The notes: generated from the letters alone by a model not told the origin. A stretch of 64,000 nt of DNA from Vibrio ulleungensis (GCF_016900875.1 NZ_JAFEUM010000001.1:634918-698917); one strand, 5' to 3'. Shown: positions 16,368 to 26,534, numbered from the stretch's first letter. Program-made: numbers and translations.

Positions 16368-17606
16368 CTATTTGTTTACAGGTTTGAATACTCTAACCCA
16401 GTCAACAAGCATCGTCGTTTTGCCGCTGCTATCTAGAAGTTCACTGTCTGTTGGATCGTGTGTCCACCAGCTTTGCAGCTCCATGTTTATGATGATGTCA
16501 GCCGCTTTGTGAAACCCTTTGCCTTTTTGAAAATCGTATGGGTCAATGACCGAAACCTTCGAGGCGTTACTTGCCGCTTTTAGCGCGGCAAAGTCAAAGT
16601 CGCCATTGTCGGTGGAGTGGGTCACTACCGTTTGGTAGCCATCGATGACTAAGTCGTCGTTTGCGACTTTCGGGTAGCTGTATTCCCAGCGGTCGTTCAT
16701 TTTGGTCGCAAACGCATTGGCGTACAGCACACGCACTAACTCTCCATTGATGAAATACTCAAAATGCCATGGGTTAATCCAGTTCACCCCTATTTGCAGG
16801 TACTGTCTCGTCCCATTATTCCAACTGTATTCGCCCCAACTGTCGTAGTTGCCTTGAACAAGAGGTCCATTGCTGGTGGTGTTTTCCCACCAACTGTTAC
16901 GGTCTCTAGGCTGATAATCGGTGAAAGGATCTCGAATGAATGAGTGGTGGCTCAAATGAATAAGCTTAGAGAAGTATCCGTTGCCGTTACCATTGCCCGC
17001 ATAGGCTTCTAGGATGTCGATTTCTTGTGTGTCATCTGGGCTGAGCAACCATACCGCTGCGGCCAAAGATATGTCGGCCATGCTAACGCTTGCTTCGACA
17101 AACACCGGATATTGCACCGTCGCGTTGGAAGAGATGCAGCCTGTATTCACCCCAGGCTTATCTTGTTTGCTGGTACTAGGATTGCGTGAAGTGCGTAGCT
17201 TCAATTTGCCTTCATTACCGTCAACCGATACGTGATCAGGCTGCCAGTATGTCGCACCCGGCCCATCCCATTGATTATGATAAAAGTTATACCATTTCCC
17301 GGAACCAAATTCGGTGGTGGTGTTATTGGTTGGGGTAAAGGTGTAGTTAAAATCATCGCTGAGTTGGCTTTGCAGTTGCCATTCCATGTTCGCGTCGACA
17401 AAAGCAGGTACAGGTAAACCTGTCATGTTTTCGGTATCGTGCCCAGCGGAATAACCTGTGCTCGATATGGTGGTTAATTGACTGCTGCTGTTTGGCGGCG
17501 AATCGTGACGAATGAGTTGGCTACTGCCTGAATTTGAGCTGCCAGAGCCCCCTCCACATGCGGTGAGCGTCACCGCGATGAGAGTAACAAGTGGTGTCTT
17601 TTTCAT
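16368..17606 (-). CDS. GH16 beta-agarase-like lipoprotein
   Basis: A 412-residue enzyme likely anchored to the outer membrane. The start MKKTPLVTLIAVTLTAC is a lipoprotein signal with Cys17 followed by Gly, so no inner-membrane retention signal, and a Gly/Ser linker follows. The GH16 catalytic motif is EIDILE (E195 nucleophile, D197, E200 acid/base) preceded by AAVWLLSPDD, a context I associate with beta-agarases. It should cut beta-1,4 bonds in agarose to neoagaro-oligosaccharides. Porphyranase activity is a less likely alternative. It lies 56 bp downstream of the GH50 gene and probably shares its transcript. AAGGATAAAG precedes the start. Confidence 0.9.
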   Translation of the reverse strand: MKKTPLVTLIAVTLTACGGGSGSSNSGSSQLIRHDSPPNSSSQLTTISSTGYSAGHDTENMTGLPVPAFVDANMEWQLQSQLSDDFNYTFTPTNNTTTEFGSGKWYNFYHNQWDGPGATYWQPDHVSVDGNEGKLKLRTSRNPSTSKQDKPGVNTGCISSNATVQYPVFVEASVSMADISLAAAVWLLSPDDTQEIDILEAYAGNGNGNGYFSKLIHLSHHSFIRDPFTDYQPRDRNSWWENTTSNGPLVQGNYDSWGEYSWNNGTRQYLQIGVNWINPWHFEYFINGELVRVLYANAFATKMNDRWEYSYPKVANDDLVIDGYQTVVTHSTDNGDFDFAALKAASNASKVSVIDPYDFQKGKGFHKAADIIINMELQSWWTHDPTDSELLDSSGKTTMLVDWVRVFKPVNK

Positions 17607-17662
17607 CTTTATCCTTGCTTAACTGTGTGTTGAAGTTTGGGATGTTGACTGGTGTATTTTGC

Positions 17663-19897
17663 CTATTTATCTTTTGCGGTGTGCCGCTGCGTATACATGC
17701 GGGTATGGATGCGCTTTGCAGCCTCGACCATGGGCTTGTATGGAACGTCTGCGACAGAGACAAACCCAACGTTGTAGTTTTCACCGTCATAGGAACGACC
17801 AGTGATGGGCGAATCTAAGTATTGGAACCAGTGAGCGCCAACGAAATACGGATTGTCGATGACTGTTTGCATATAGTCTTCGTACATTTGTGCGCGCTCT
17901 ATTTGATTGGTCGCACTGACTAATCCTGGGTGGTAAAAGCCGGTTTCTTTAGAGCCAAAGTGAAATTCACCAATGATACTAGGCATATCGACTTCTTCGA
18001 GGAAAGACCACTGCTGTGGATGGAGCCCTTCTTTGTAGTAGTTGTAACTGATCACATCGCAATGTTTTGCCGCCGCTTTCACCACATCTGGCGTCATACC
18101 CCAATCGGCGAATCTTGCACCTAAATAGAGGTGATTAGGCAGCTGTGCTTTAAGCGACTCATTGACGACCTTGAAGTATTGAGAGGCAAACACCTCCAAT
18201 AGCATTCCGTAGTCGTCAAGTTGCGCCGTATTGTGGGCTAAATTTTTGACACCAGAACTCAATGACGGCCAGTCTTGTATGTCGGTTTTCCACGCTTGAT
18301 TAAGCGCGTCTATGCTGGTGTATTTCTGTTTAAGGGCGTCAACAAACGCAGATTTAGTCGGGCACTCGCGTGCGTCTCTGCCTAGAGTATGAATGGCAAT
18401 GCCGTGTTGCCCCTCAATGGTGCCCATGCGCCCCCACGACTTTTCGTTATCGATGAAGATCCCAACACACCATGGTGAGTCTTTGACCTCGTGTTTTATT
18501 TGTAACACGGTTGCCTCAGCTCGCTCACGAAATACGGGATCAAACGGGTCTGGAAGGGGAGACCAGAAATCATCACCGCTAGAGACGACTTTAAAGTCAC
18601 CAATTATCCAACCGTTTGCAAAGTAAGGGATAGAATCGTTGTTGTAGAATTCGGGTGCAGCCCAGTTTCCTAGGCTAGTAAAGCCCCAATTCAACATGCG
18701 ATCGATTGTGACGTTTCGCCACCGTTCTAAATAGCGCGCCTTGCCGTACTTTCGCTCTAGATTGGCGGCGTAGAAACTAAAGGTTTCCCCTGCATCAAGC
18801 GCTCCTTCAAACAGCTCGCGCATGTATCCGTAATGCTCAGCAAGTGGTTCGTCATAGTTTGGTAACCACTGAAAACAGTGTTTACGAAGCGGACTGGCTA
18901 CCACTGCGCTGGCTTTTGCTTGGTCAGATATGGGAAGTTTCTCAATAGAATCTTCAGGTGTGAGGTCATTGGGATCACGTTGTGGTACTAGGTTATGGTC
19001 ATAGTCGATACCGGTCATGGTATAGGCATTGGCCAATCGAATGACGTCGACTCCAGTTGCGAAATAAGGGTAGCCTTCTGGGTCAATGAGCGACCATTTG
19101 CCGTCGATTTTTTCGGTGCGAAAGTACCCTGTTGCTTGGTATTGCTGGCCCCCGGTATAACCACTGTATTTTGAACGTTGAGGCAGTGTGCCTTTTTGAA
19201 GCTCTAGCAGTTCTTGTTCAGTGAGTGCGGATAGTTGCTCATCCGACTCGATTTTATCTTGATATTGCGCCGTGGCATTTTGCCCATAACGGTCAATAAT
19301 CTGCTCTAGAAAGTTCGGGTTAGTGTCTGGGCTGTTAACCAAGTTGACGCTATGCAATGCCAAATGGTGATCGATAAGCGAACCGTGGATACTCAGCTCA
19401 ATGTGCGCGATGTCGGTAAGGTCTACATTCATTGAACCCCACATCCATGTAGCGTACTCACTGTTGTGTGACCATGGCGCCGGATTAGAGCGTAACCCCG
19501 AATAGTAGTTGGTTTTGCCCTTTAAAAATTCGCCTTTTAGTTCAACAAGGTAAGTCTTTCTAGAATAACCATCTACGGTAATGCTGCGGCTGTGCATCGT
19601 GCCCGCGCGATCGAACAAGTTGATAAATACTTGCGTTGATCGGGCATTGGTATTGCTTAGCTCAAGTGCCAAACAGAAATCGCCATAGCTACTCCAGTCC
19701 CACCTTTCGTCACCCACAGGCTTTAGGTCTAATGAAGTGTGGAAGTGTTGCTGGCTTAACGAAACGAAGTGTAGCGCGTATTCATCGTCACTACGCTTCA
19801 TGGACAAAGTTTGATTAAGAGCAGAGATCTGGTTTGGAATCGTCATGCTGTCAAAAGTGAGCAACGGTGTGATAACTGAAAGTGAAGAAGCGGACAT
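17663..19897 (-). CDS. GH50 beta-agarase, apparently cytoplasmic
   Basis: A 744-residue glycoside hydrolase 50. The N-terminal half is a carbohydrate-binding-like beta domain; the catalytic barrel begins near GTLPQRSKYSGYTGG and ATGYFRTEKIDGKWSLIDP, a hallmark of GH50. Candidate catalytic residues are Glu485 in FIDNEKSWGRMG and Glu644 in PSIIGEFHFGS. The start MSASSLSVITPLL at 19897 gives no signal peptide; a further upstream in-frame start also gives only a weak hydrophobic stretch. GH50 enzymes release neoagarobiose from agarose or neoagaro-oligosaccharides, so a cytoplasmic copy would finish imported oligosaccharides. First gene of the operon, divergent from the GntR regulator. Confidence 0.92.
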   Translation of the reverse strand: MSASSLSVITPLLTFDSMTIPNQISALNQTLSMKRSDDEYALHFVSLSQQHFHTSLDLKPVGDERWDWSSYGDFCLALELSNTNARSTQVFINLFDRAGTMHSRSITVDGYSRKTYLVELKGEFLKGKTNYYSGLRSNPAPWSHNSEYATWMWGSMNVDLTDIAHIELSIHGSLIDHHLALHSVNLVNSPDTNPNFLEQIIDRYGQNATAQYQDKIESDEQLSALTEQELLELQKGTLPQRSKYSGYTGGQQYQATGYFRTEKIDGKWSLIDPEGYPYFATGVDVIRLANAYTMTGIDYDHNLVPQRDPNDLTPEDSIEKLPISDQAKASAVVASPLRKHCFQWLPNYDEPLAEHYGYMRELFEGALDAGETFSFYAANLERKYGKARYLERWRNVTIDRMLNWGFTSLGNWAAPEFYNNDSIPYFANGWIIGDFKVVSSGDDFWSPLPDPFDPVFRERAEATVLQIKHEVKDSPWCVGIFIDNEKSWGRMGTIEGQHGIAIHTLGRDARECPTKSAFVDALKQKYTSIDALNQAWKTDIQDWPSLSSGVKNLAHNTAQLDDYGMLLEVFASQYFKVVNESLKAQLPNHLYLGARFADWGMTPDVVKAAAKHCDVISYNYYKEGLHPQQWSFLEEVDMPSIIGEFHFGSKETGFYHPGLVSATNQIERAQMYEDYMQTVIDNPYFVGAHWFQYLDSPITGRSYDGENYNVGFVSVADVPYKPMVEAAKRIHTRMYTQRHTAKDK

Positions 19898-19950
19898 GTT
19901 TTTTCCAAACGTTAACAGGATTGCGATAATACTAGACCAATCCACCTTAG

Positions 19951-19983
19951 TTGTTTACCAGTTTGTGGTTCTCGTTTACCAAT
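19951..19983. promoter_or_regulatory. Two tandem TTGGTNNACCAA-like operators upstream of the agarases
   Basis: GTTTACCA occurs at 19953-19960 and again at 19974-19981, 21 bp apart (two helical turns). Each matches 9 of 12 positions of the palindrome TTGGTTTACCAA seen perfectly at 63684. They sit about 55-85 bp upstream of the GH50 start and are probably bound by the divergent FadR-type regulator. Confidence 0.6.
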
Positions 19984-20247
19984 ATTTGATCTTGCTCTCA
20001 CAAGGTAATCGATGGTGAAGTGGTTAAATCATTAGACTAATGAATCTGTTACTCATTTTTTAGTCGATTATTCTAAGGCAATGAGAAAGCGGTCAAAGTT
20101 ACCAACGGCTGTTTGTCATACAATATCAAGAAAGATAGACAAGATATTGCTCAATCAATTAGATCCGTTAAACTGTACCAATTCGGAATTCGGTTTATGT
20201 GTGATGCTAATTTAGCCGTTTGAGCTATTGGCTAGGAAGGTATACCC

Positions 20248-21009
20248 ATGAAAGAACCTACTACTAAACGTCGCTATTATGACGTTGGTTTACAAATTGA
20301 AGAACTGCTCTATTCAGGTGTGTTTAAAGCAGGCGAAAGACTGCCTTCTGAACGAGAGCTTAGTGAGCGCTTTGAGACGAGTCGCGCGACTATCCGCGAA
20401 GCCATTATCATGCTGGAGTTGAAAGGCTTAGTGATAGTGAGGCAGGGTGCGGGTATTTACTTTATCGATTCCCCTGAAAAAATCGACAGCATGAGTATTG
20501 TCCCGCACAGTGACATAGGGCCTTTTGAACTGCTTCAAGCAAGACAAATCATCGAAAGTAATATTGCAGCCTTTGCGGCATCTCAAATTAAGATCAATGA
20601 GTTGCGTGAACTTAAACGTGTTCTAAGCTTGCAAGAAAATGAGCTCGATGGGGACAGTGAAAAGTTTGAAGAGTACGATCGTCAGTTCCACCGCTTAATC
20701 GCAGAGTCGACGCAAAATAGAGTGCTCATTAATCAAGCGAACGACATGTGGCGTTCTGTGCGAACGGAAAACCCGCTGTGGAAAGAGCTTAATCATCAAT
20801 ATCTGCACGATATCGCTCTAAGAAGCACATGGCTTAATGACCACAAGCGTATTTTTATTGCGTTGCAGAAACGGTCAGCAGAGGACGCTCGCCAAGCGGT
20901 GTGGCAGCACATTGAAAACAGTAAGCAAGAGCTGCTTAAAATAGCCAACAGCGATGGCGCTGATGCAGATCTGGATGACTATTTCTTCGCTATGGAATTT
21001 GATACCTAG
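20248..21009 (+). CDS. GntR-family regulator, FadR/FCD subfamily (agar locus)
   Basis: A 253-residue regulator. The N-terminal winged HTH has RLPSERELSERFETSRATIR and the wing GLVIVRQGAGIYFI; the C-terminal FCD ligand domain follows with the metal-binding pattern around QARQIIESNIAAFAA, DRQFHRLIAEST and HDIALRSTWLNDHKRI. Relatives are UxuR, ExuR and LldR, usually repressors released by a sugar acid. It shares most of its recognition helix with the regulator at 43867, so the two probably bind the same operator. It diverges from the agarase operon. GGAAGG precedes the start. Confidence 0.93.
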   Translation: MKEPTTKRRYYDVGLQIEELLYSGVFKAGERLPSERELSERFETSRATIREAIIMLELKGLVIVRQGAGIYFIDSPEKIDSMSIVPHSDIGPFELLQARQIIESNIAAFAASQIKINELRELKRVLSLQENELDGDSEKFEEYDRQFHRLIAESTQNRVLINQANDMWRSVRTENPLWKELNHQYLHDIALRSTWLNDHKRIFIALQKRSAEDARQAVWQHIENSKQELLKIANSDGADADLDDYFFAMEFDT

Positions 21010-21035
21010 ATTCATTTGTGTACGTAATACCATTT

Positions 21036-21061
21036 CAAGCCGAAGCTGCGTCTTCGGCTTG
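21036..21061 (+). terminator. Hairpin terminator after the GntR gene
   Basis: Perfect 10-base stem CAAGCCGAAG/CTTCGGCTTG with a six-base loop and a short T-rich tail (TGTCTTTG), between the GntR and IclR genes. It suggests the IclR gene is at least partly independent. Confidence 0.65.
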
Positions 21062-21087
21062 TGTCTTTGTAGAGTGTGATAACGACT

Positions 21088-21861
21088 ATGGCAGACAAGC
21101 CAACAACCAACAAATACGCCGTACCCGCATTAGATAAAGGGTTGGATATCTTAGAGTTTCTGGCCTCGCAAGAGACGCCTTGTTCGCAAGCAGATATCGC
21201 CGTTGCTTTAGGGCGATCGCCAAACGAAATCTATCGTGTACTGGTTGGTTTAGAAGCTCGAGGGTATTTGCATCGTGATGATATATCCGGTAAGTATCGC
21301 GTTTCGCTAAAGCTCTATAATCTCTCTCGTCGCATCAACCCTGTTGATAAAGTAAGGCAGTGTGCGCTACCTCATATGGAAGATTTGGCGTTCACCACAG
21401 GCTGCTCAAGTTATTTAACAATGCTTTATCAGAGTCAAACTATGGTCATCGTTCATGCCTCTAGCCATGCTCCGGTGTCTCTCAGTATTGCAGAAGGAAC
21501 CCTGATCCCAACCAGTACGACCAGCCCTGGTAACATCTTGTTGGCCAACAGTAACGATGAAGTTCGGGGCATGATTTTGGAACGCGATGACGCATTTCAA
21601 GGTATGACTAAAGGTGACAAAGCAACGTTGTTAGCTCGACTGGATCAGATTCGTGATGAGCAATACCACATTGCTGACAGTCCATTTGTGGCTGGGGTGA
21701 CCGATTACTCAACGTTGATTGGTGAACATGAGGGATCGGTGATCGCAGCGCTGTCTCTATCCACGATGCCTACACCACTGAATCACGTTATGAGCCAACA
21801 CGAACTGATCACAAAACTTCAACAGGCTGCACTCAATATTACCGAGCAATTAGGTGGCTAG
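21088..21861 (+). CDS. IclR-family transcriptional regulator
   Basis: A 257-residue regulator. The N-terminal winged HTH shows ALDKGLDILEFLASQETPCS, then DIAVALGRSPNEIYRVLVGL and EARGYLHRDDISGKYRVS. The effector domain follows from about residue 85 with the IclR pattern SSYLTMLYQSQTMVIVHAS, TSPGNILLANS and SPFVAGVTDYSTLI. IclR proteins often control catabolic genes for sugar acids or aromatics. Placed behind the agarase regulator, it may tune a downstream step of galactose or anhydrogalactose use, but no target is shown. The ATG at 21088 is chosen; an in-frame GTG at 21076 is possible. Confidence 0.9.
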   Translation: MADKPTTNKYAVPALDKGLDILEFLASQETPCSQADIAVALGRSPNEIYRVLVGLEARGYLHRDDISGKYRVSLKLYNLSRRINPVDKVRQCALPHMEDLAFTTGCSSYLTMLYQSQTMVIVHASSHAPVSLSIAEGTLIPTSTTSPGNILLANSNDEVRGMILERDDAFQGMTKGDKATLLARLDQIRDEQYHIADSPFVAGVTDYSTLIGEHEGSVIAALSLSTMPTPLNHVMSQHELITKLQQAALNITEQLGG

Positions 21862-22180
21862 TAGCTGCTTCGTTTTGAGCTAATGACCAAGCTTTGAGTT
21901 AAGGGGTTGGGTACTTGCATTTTTGACATCGATTGCGCGCCATCAATACGCAAGCTTTGCTGTCACAGCTGCAGTCTGCGCTAATAAGACAGTTCATATT
22001 TTTACCCTCACCCGCGCCCCCAAAAAAAACTGTTTAATATTGCGCCTAATTGCGCAAATTAACAGCCAACTAGCATTGATTTTCATAACTTTACATACCT
22101 TTACGTTATTCGATATTGTGTTCTGTATGATGCGTTGTAACCGATTACATCTTTCAACTTTTCGAGCATAAAGGTTCCTT
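21862..22180. other. Intergenic region carrying the RND operon promoter
   Basis: About 320 bp. Near its end, TTTACA and TATTGT spaced 18 bp (22089-22118 area) form a plausible sigma-70 promoter for the RND genes. An 82-codon plus-strand reading is rejected as having no ribosome binding site or domain. No regulator gene is adjacent. Confidence 0.4.
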
Positions 22181-23323
22181 ATGAAATTACGTTATGGAAT
22201 GGTCGCATTCATCGTCGCGTCTCAACTACTTACCCTTCCAGTGTATGCAGCAGGCCCAGGTGGCCCTGGCGGTGCGAGATCAGGCGCTGCGCAAGCAACG
22301 TTAGTAGAAACAACTACCGTTGCAGAGCACGAATTACATCAAACACTCAACTTAGTCGGCAAGCTTGAAGCGAGCCAATCGGTGGTCATTGCCCCAGAAA
22401 GCGCCGGACGTGTAGACAAAATATTGGTGCAAAATAACCAACAAGTGGCAGAAAATGAAGTGCTGGTGGTACTGGATACCGCCATGGCAGAAATGAACGT
22501 TGAAGAAGCAAAACTGACTTTGGCGGAAGAGCAGCGAATTCTGGGCGAATATGAGCGCCTCGCTGAGAAAAAAGCGATCACGCAAACATCCATTGCAGGA
22601 CAGCGTGCAAAAGTGCAAATCGCCGAAGTGAAGTTGGCAAGTGCTCAGCATGATCTTGAAGAGCTTTATATTAAAGCCCCATTCTCTGGTACCACAGGGT
22701 TTATCAACTTTAGCCGCGGTAAAATGGTGTCGACGGCGACAGAGCTGCTGACCATCGATGATCTTTCTGTCATGTATGTGGACGTTTCAGTTCCTGAAAA
22801 GTACATGCAGCAACTTTCTGGAAGCGGTTTGAAAGCAACGGCAACCAGCCAAGCGTGGCCAGGTGTGGAATTTACAGGCACGTTAAAAGCTGTCGATACC
22901 CGCGTAAACCCAGACTCCCTAAACATGACTGCTCGCATCGAGTTTACTAATTCAGATACGCAGCTTAAACCGGGCATGCTAATGACCGTTGGACTCGAGT
23001 TTGCGCCTGTTTTTGAACCTATCGTTCCAGTGCAATCTATAGAATATTCGGGCAGCAAGCGTTATGTGTATCTTGTCGGTGATGACAACAAAGCGATGCG
23101 AACCGAAGTATCGCTAGGCAGTAGCTATGACGAGCAAGTCGTAGTGACTGATGGATTGGACATTGGCGATCGCATTGTAGTGAGAGGGACTGTGAAACTG
23201 CGCGATGGCAGTTTGATCACAGACCAAAACGACACGCCAAAAGGCCCTATGATCTCCGACAGTCGTGGCGCTCAAGAAAAAGACGCCGCTGAGCAAGGTA
23301 TGCCTGCTAAGGGAGACAGCTAA
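22181..23323 (+). CDS. RND efflux periplasmic adaptor (MFP family)
   Basis: A 380-residue membrane-fusion protein with a signal peptide (MKLRYGMVAFIVASQLLTLP, cleavage after VYA) and a Gly/Pro-rich linker. The lipoyl half-motifs are GKLEASQSVVIAPESAGRVD and LYIKAPFSGTTGFINFSRG, separated by a short helical hairpin (AEMNVEEAKLTLAEEQRILG onward); beta-barrel and membrane-proximal domains follow. It bridges the inner-membrane pump and an outer-membrane channel encoded elsewhere. Its stop overlaps the pump start by one base (TAATG), so the two are translationally coupled. Confidence 0.93.
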   Translation: MKLRYGMVAFIVASQLLTLPVYAAGPGGPGGARSGAAQATLVETTTVAEHELHQTLNLVGKLEASQSVVIAPESAGRVDKILVQNNQQVAENEVLVVLDTAMAEMNVEEAKLTLAEEQRILGEYERLAEKKAITQTSIAGQRAKVQIAEVKLASAQHDLEELYIKAPFSGTTGFINFSRGKMVSTATELLTIDDLSVMYVDVSVPEKYMQQLSGSGLKATATSQAWPGVEFTGTLKAVDTRVNPDSLNMTARIEFTNSDTQLKPGMLMTVGLEFAPVFEPIVPVQSIEYSGSKRYVYLVGDDNKAMRTEVSLGSSYDEQVVVTDGLDIGDRIVVRGTVKLRDGSLITDQNDTPKGPMISDSRGAQEKDAAEQGMPAKGDS

Positions 23324-26300
23324 TGCTGATTTCGGATATTTCAGTAAAGCGTCCCGTAGGCGCAATAGTACTTAGCTTGTTGTTAATCGTGTTTGGCTAT
23401 ATTTCTTTTACCAGTCTGCCAGTACGTGAGCTGCCAGACATGGACAACCCTGTTGTTTCAGTGAGCACAACTTACAGCGGTGCTTCTGCCGACATCATCG
23501 AATCACAGGTGACATCTGAGATAGAGTCGCAATTGGCCGGTATTAGCGGCATTGATGAAATCTCATCGACATCTCGCGCCAACAGCTCGCGCATTACGGT
23601 CACGTTTGATTACAGCCATGACATCAACGAAGGATTGAGTGATGTGCGTGAAGCGGTTTCTCAGGCACAGCGTCATTTACCGTCAGATGCCGACACGCCA
23701 ATCATTACTAAAAGTAACTCTCAAGGCCAAGGCTCGATGTACATCAGCTTTACTTCTGAGACTTTGGACCGAACTCAGCTAACCGACTACGCCGACCGCG
23801 TGCTGGTGGACCGATTTGATCTGATTGACGGCGTTAGTGCCGTATCGGTGAACGGTGCGCTCAATAAGGTCATGTATGTGCAGTTGATTCCAGAGTTGAT
23901 GGCCGGCAGAAACGTTAGTGTGACGGATATTTCGAATGCACTTCGAGCCGAAAACTTGGAAGCACCGGGCGGCGAGATCCGTAACGATAGTGTGACCATG
24001 TCGGTACGTACCGAGCGTTCCTATAATGCGGTTGAAGACTTCAAATATCTAAAAGTGAAAACTGCCAACGACGGTTCGGCGATTTATCTGCAAGATGTGG
24101 CGACTGTTTACGAAGGCGCTGAAAATGAAAACTCGATTTACAACAGTAATGGGGCGGCAGCAGTTGGTTTAGGTGTTGAAGTTCAATCGGATGCCAACCC
24201 ATTGCAGGTTGCACAAAAAGTGCATGAAGAGGTCGAAAAGGTACTTCCATTTCTACCCGAAGGCAGTGAATTGCGCGTTGACTATGACTCAACAGTATTT
24301 ATTGAACGCTCAGTCGAAGAGGTATACAGCACGCTAGTGATTACGGGCGGTTTGGTGGTGCTTGTTCTCTACATTTTTATTGGCCAAGCTCGTTCAACCC
24401 TAATTCCAGCGGTTACTGTACCAATTTCGCTAATTACCGCGTTTACAGTGGCCTACTTTATGGGCTACTCGATTAACTTAGTCACACTGATGGCGCTAAT
24501 CCTCGCCATTGGTTTGGTGGTGGATGATTCCATCGTTGTTATCGAAAACATGTTCCACCATATTGAAGAAGGCGAAACGCCTCTGGTTGCTGCTTATAAA
24601 GGTGCGCGAGAAGTGGGCTTTGCGGTTATTTCAACTACCGTTGTTTTGGCTTCCGTATTTTTACCAATAACCTTTATGGATGGCCAAGTGGGACTCATGT
24701 TCACCGAGTTTGCGGTGGTATTGTCTGCTGCGGTGATAGCCTCTTCATTGGTGGCATTAACACTTGCGCCAGTATTGGGCAGTAAACTATTTAAGCAAAA
24801 AGAGACCGTAAACTGGGTTAGCCGTGTGGTAAATGCGGCGTTTGGTCGTTTGGAAGCGGGTTATCGCTGGCTGCTTCGCGGTTCTATGAAGATCCGTTGG
24901 ATAGCGCCGTTAATTATTGTCGGCTGTGTGTATGGCAGTTATCAAGTGGCAACACAAGTGCCGTCTCAACTGTTTCCAACTGAGGATCGCGGCGTTGTGT
25001 TTATGATGATCCGCGGCGCAGAATCGACCAGCTTTAATCGTATGGCTGGTAACATTGAGGAAGTGGAAGAGAAACTTCAAGTTTTGATGGACCAAGGTTA
25101 CATTGCGGCATACAGCTCTCAATCCCCGGCGTTTGGTGGTAACAGTGGCGACAATGTTGGTTTTGTAATTATGCCACTATCGGATTGGAGTGAGCGAGAT
25201 TTTAGCGCGGCAGAAGCCACAGCGATGATCCGCAAAACCGTTGGTGATATCATTGACGTACGCACGATCCCAATGATGCCAGGCAGTCGTGGTGGCTCTG
25301 ACGAGGCGGTGAAATTTGTATTAGGAGGCCCTGACTATACAGAGCTTGCAGAGTGGGGCGACGTCCTGCAACACATTGCCGAAGATAGTCCGTATATGGA
25401 AGGCGCAAGCATCGATTACAATGAAAGCACCCCTGAAGTGATCATTGCGATTGATAAGCAGCGCGCAGCAGATTTAGGGATTAGCTACTCGGATCTATCC
25501 AATACTCTAAATGTCGTCTTAGGCGGATCGAGCGTCACCACCTATGTCGAACGTGGTCAAGAGTACGATGTTTACTTGCGCGGTAGTGAAGACAGCTTTA
25601 ATAGCAGTACCGATTTGAGTCAGATTTATATCCGAACTGAAAGCGGCGGTATTGTGACTCTAGATACCGTTGCAGATACTCAAATTGTTGCGTCAGCGTC
25701 TCGTCTTAACCGTCTAAACAAACAAAAAGTAGTGACCTTAAGTGCAACGGTTTCTGAAGGTTATACTTTGGGACAAGCGCTTGATTTCTTAGACCAACAA
25801 GCGATAGAACAGCTTCCTGCCGATATTACAATTAGTTACTCTGGCGAGTCTAAAGACTACAAAGAGAACCAATCGAGTACTTTGGCTATCTTTGGCTTGG
25901 CGCTACTGATTGCGTACCTAATCTTGGCGGCACAATTTGAAAGCTTTGTCAGTCCGTTGGTGGTGATGTTCACCGTTCCTATGGGTATTCTTGGTGGCTT
26001 CATTGGCATGATGCTGCTTGACCAGAGCTTGAACATGTACAGCCAGATTGGGATGATCATGCTTATTGGTATGGTAACCAAAAACGGTATCTTGATTGTA
26101 GAGTTTGCGAATCAGCTGCGTGACCAAGGGCAGGCGTTTGAAGAAGCGACCATCAATGCGGCGTCACGTCGATTGCGTCCAATTATGATGACTGCGTTCA
26201 CCACTCTTGCTGGTGCTGTGCCACTCATCATGTCGACCGGTGCAGGCTTTGAAAGTCGAGTGGCAGTGGGTTCGGTTATATTCTTTGGTATGGCGTTCTC

Positions 26301-26481
26301 GACGCTGGTGTCGCTGTTTGTTATACCGATGATGTACCGCTTATTGAGTGCTCGCACTAAGTCGCCGCAATTTGTAAGTAGACAGTTGGAAAAGCAACTT
26401 GCGAGGCTTAAATCGTCGAAGAAAAAGAGCAAACAAGCAGAGACAACTGAACAAGGGGAGCTAGAAAGCTCAGCCGCCTAA
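23323..26481 (+). CDS. RND multidrug efflux permease (HAE1-like)
   Basis: A 1052-residue inner-membrane pump of full family length. It opens MLISDISVKRPVGAIVLSLL with the first membrane helix, then two large periplasmic loops. The proton-relay region in helix 4 is visible as LVTLMALILAIGLVVDDSIVVIEN with the paired Asp residues, and helix 10-12 region has MLIGMVTKNGILIVEFANQL. It exports drugs, detergents or dyes by proton antiport together with the adaptor upstream. The closest groups are the Vibrio Vex pumps and MexF/AcrB types, but I cannot pick one. Ends in a bidirectional terminator. Confidence 0.95.
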   Translation: MLISDISVKRPVGAIVLSLLLIVFGYISFTSLPVRELPDMDNPVVSVSTTYSGASADIIESQVTSEIESQLAGISGIDEISSTSRANSSRITVTFDYSHDINEGLSDVREAVSQAQRHLPSDADTPIITKSNSQGQGSMYISFTSETLDRTQLTDYADRVLVDRFDLIDGVSAVSVNGALNKVMYVQLIPELMAGRNVSVTDISNALRAENLEAPGGEIRNDSVTMSVRTERSYNAVEDFKYLKVKTANDGSAIYLQDVATVYEGAENENSIYNSNGAAAVGLGVEVQSDANPLQVAQKVHEEVEKVLPFLPEGSELRVDYDSTVFIERSVEEVYSTLVITGGLVVLVLYIFIGQARSTLIPAVTVPISLITAFTVAYFMGYSINLVTLMALILAIGLVVDDSIVVIENMFHHIEEGETPLVAAYKGAREVGFAVISTTVVLASVFLPITFMDGQVGLMFTEFAVVLSAAVIASSLVALTLAPVLGSKLFKQKETVNWVSRVVNAAFGRLEAGYRWLLRGSMKIRWIAPLIIVGCVYGSYQVATQVPSQLFPTEDRGVVFMMIRGAESTSFNRMAGNIEEVEEKLQVLMDQGYIAAYSSQSPAFGGNSGDNVGFVIMPLSDWSERDFSAAEATAMIRKTVGDIIDVRTIPMMPGSRGGSDEAVKFVLGGPDYTELAEWGDVLQHIAEDSPYMEGASIDYNESTPEVIIAIDKQRAADLGISYSDLSNTLNVVLGGSSVTTYVERGQEYDVYLRGSEDSFNSSTDLSQIYIRTESGGIVTLDTVADTQIVASASRLNRLNKQKVVTLSATVSEGYTLGQALDFLDQQAIEQLPADITISYSGESKDYKENQSSTLAIFGLALLIAYLILAAQFESFVSPLVVMFTVPMGILGGFIGMMLLDQSLNMYSQIGMIMLIGMVTKNGILIVEFANQLRDQGQAFEEATINAASRRLRPIMMTAFTTLAGAVPLIMSTGAGFESRVAVGSVIFFGMAFSTLVSLFVIPMMYRLLSARTKSPQFVSRQLEKQLARLKSSKKKSKQAETTEQGELESSAA

Positions 26482-26502
26482 CTTGTTTATGAATATGGTT
26501 TG

Positions 26503-26534
26503 AAAAAAGAGCCACTAGCAAGTGGCTCTTTTTA
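26503..26534. terminator. Bidirectional rho-independent terminator
   Basis: AAAAAGAGCCACT and AGTGGCTCTTTTT pair perfectly around AGCA. A and T tracts on either side let it serve both the RND operon and the convergent GH2 gene. Confidence 0.9.

Noticed and set aside
21923-22171. Plus-strand 82-codon gene upstream of the RND adaptor
   Set aside because: No ribosome binding site and it overlaps the likely promoter.
22181-26481. Assigning a specific Vex name to the RND pair
   Set aside because: Sequence seen by eye does not separate Vex, MexEF and AcrAB types with confidence.
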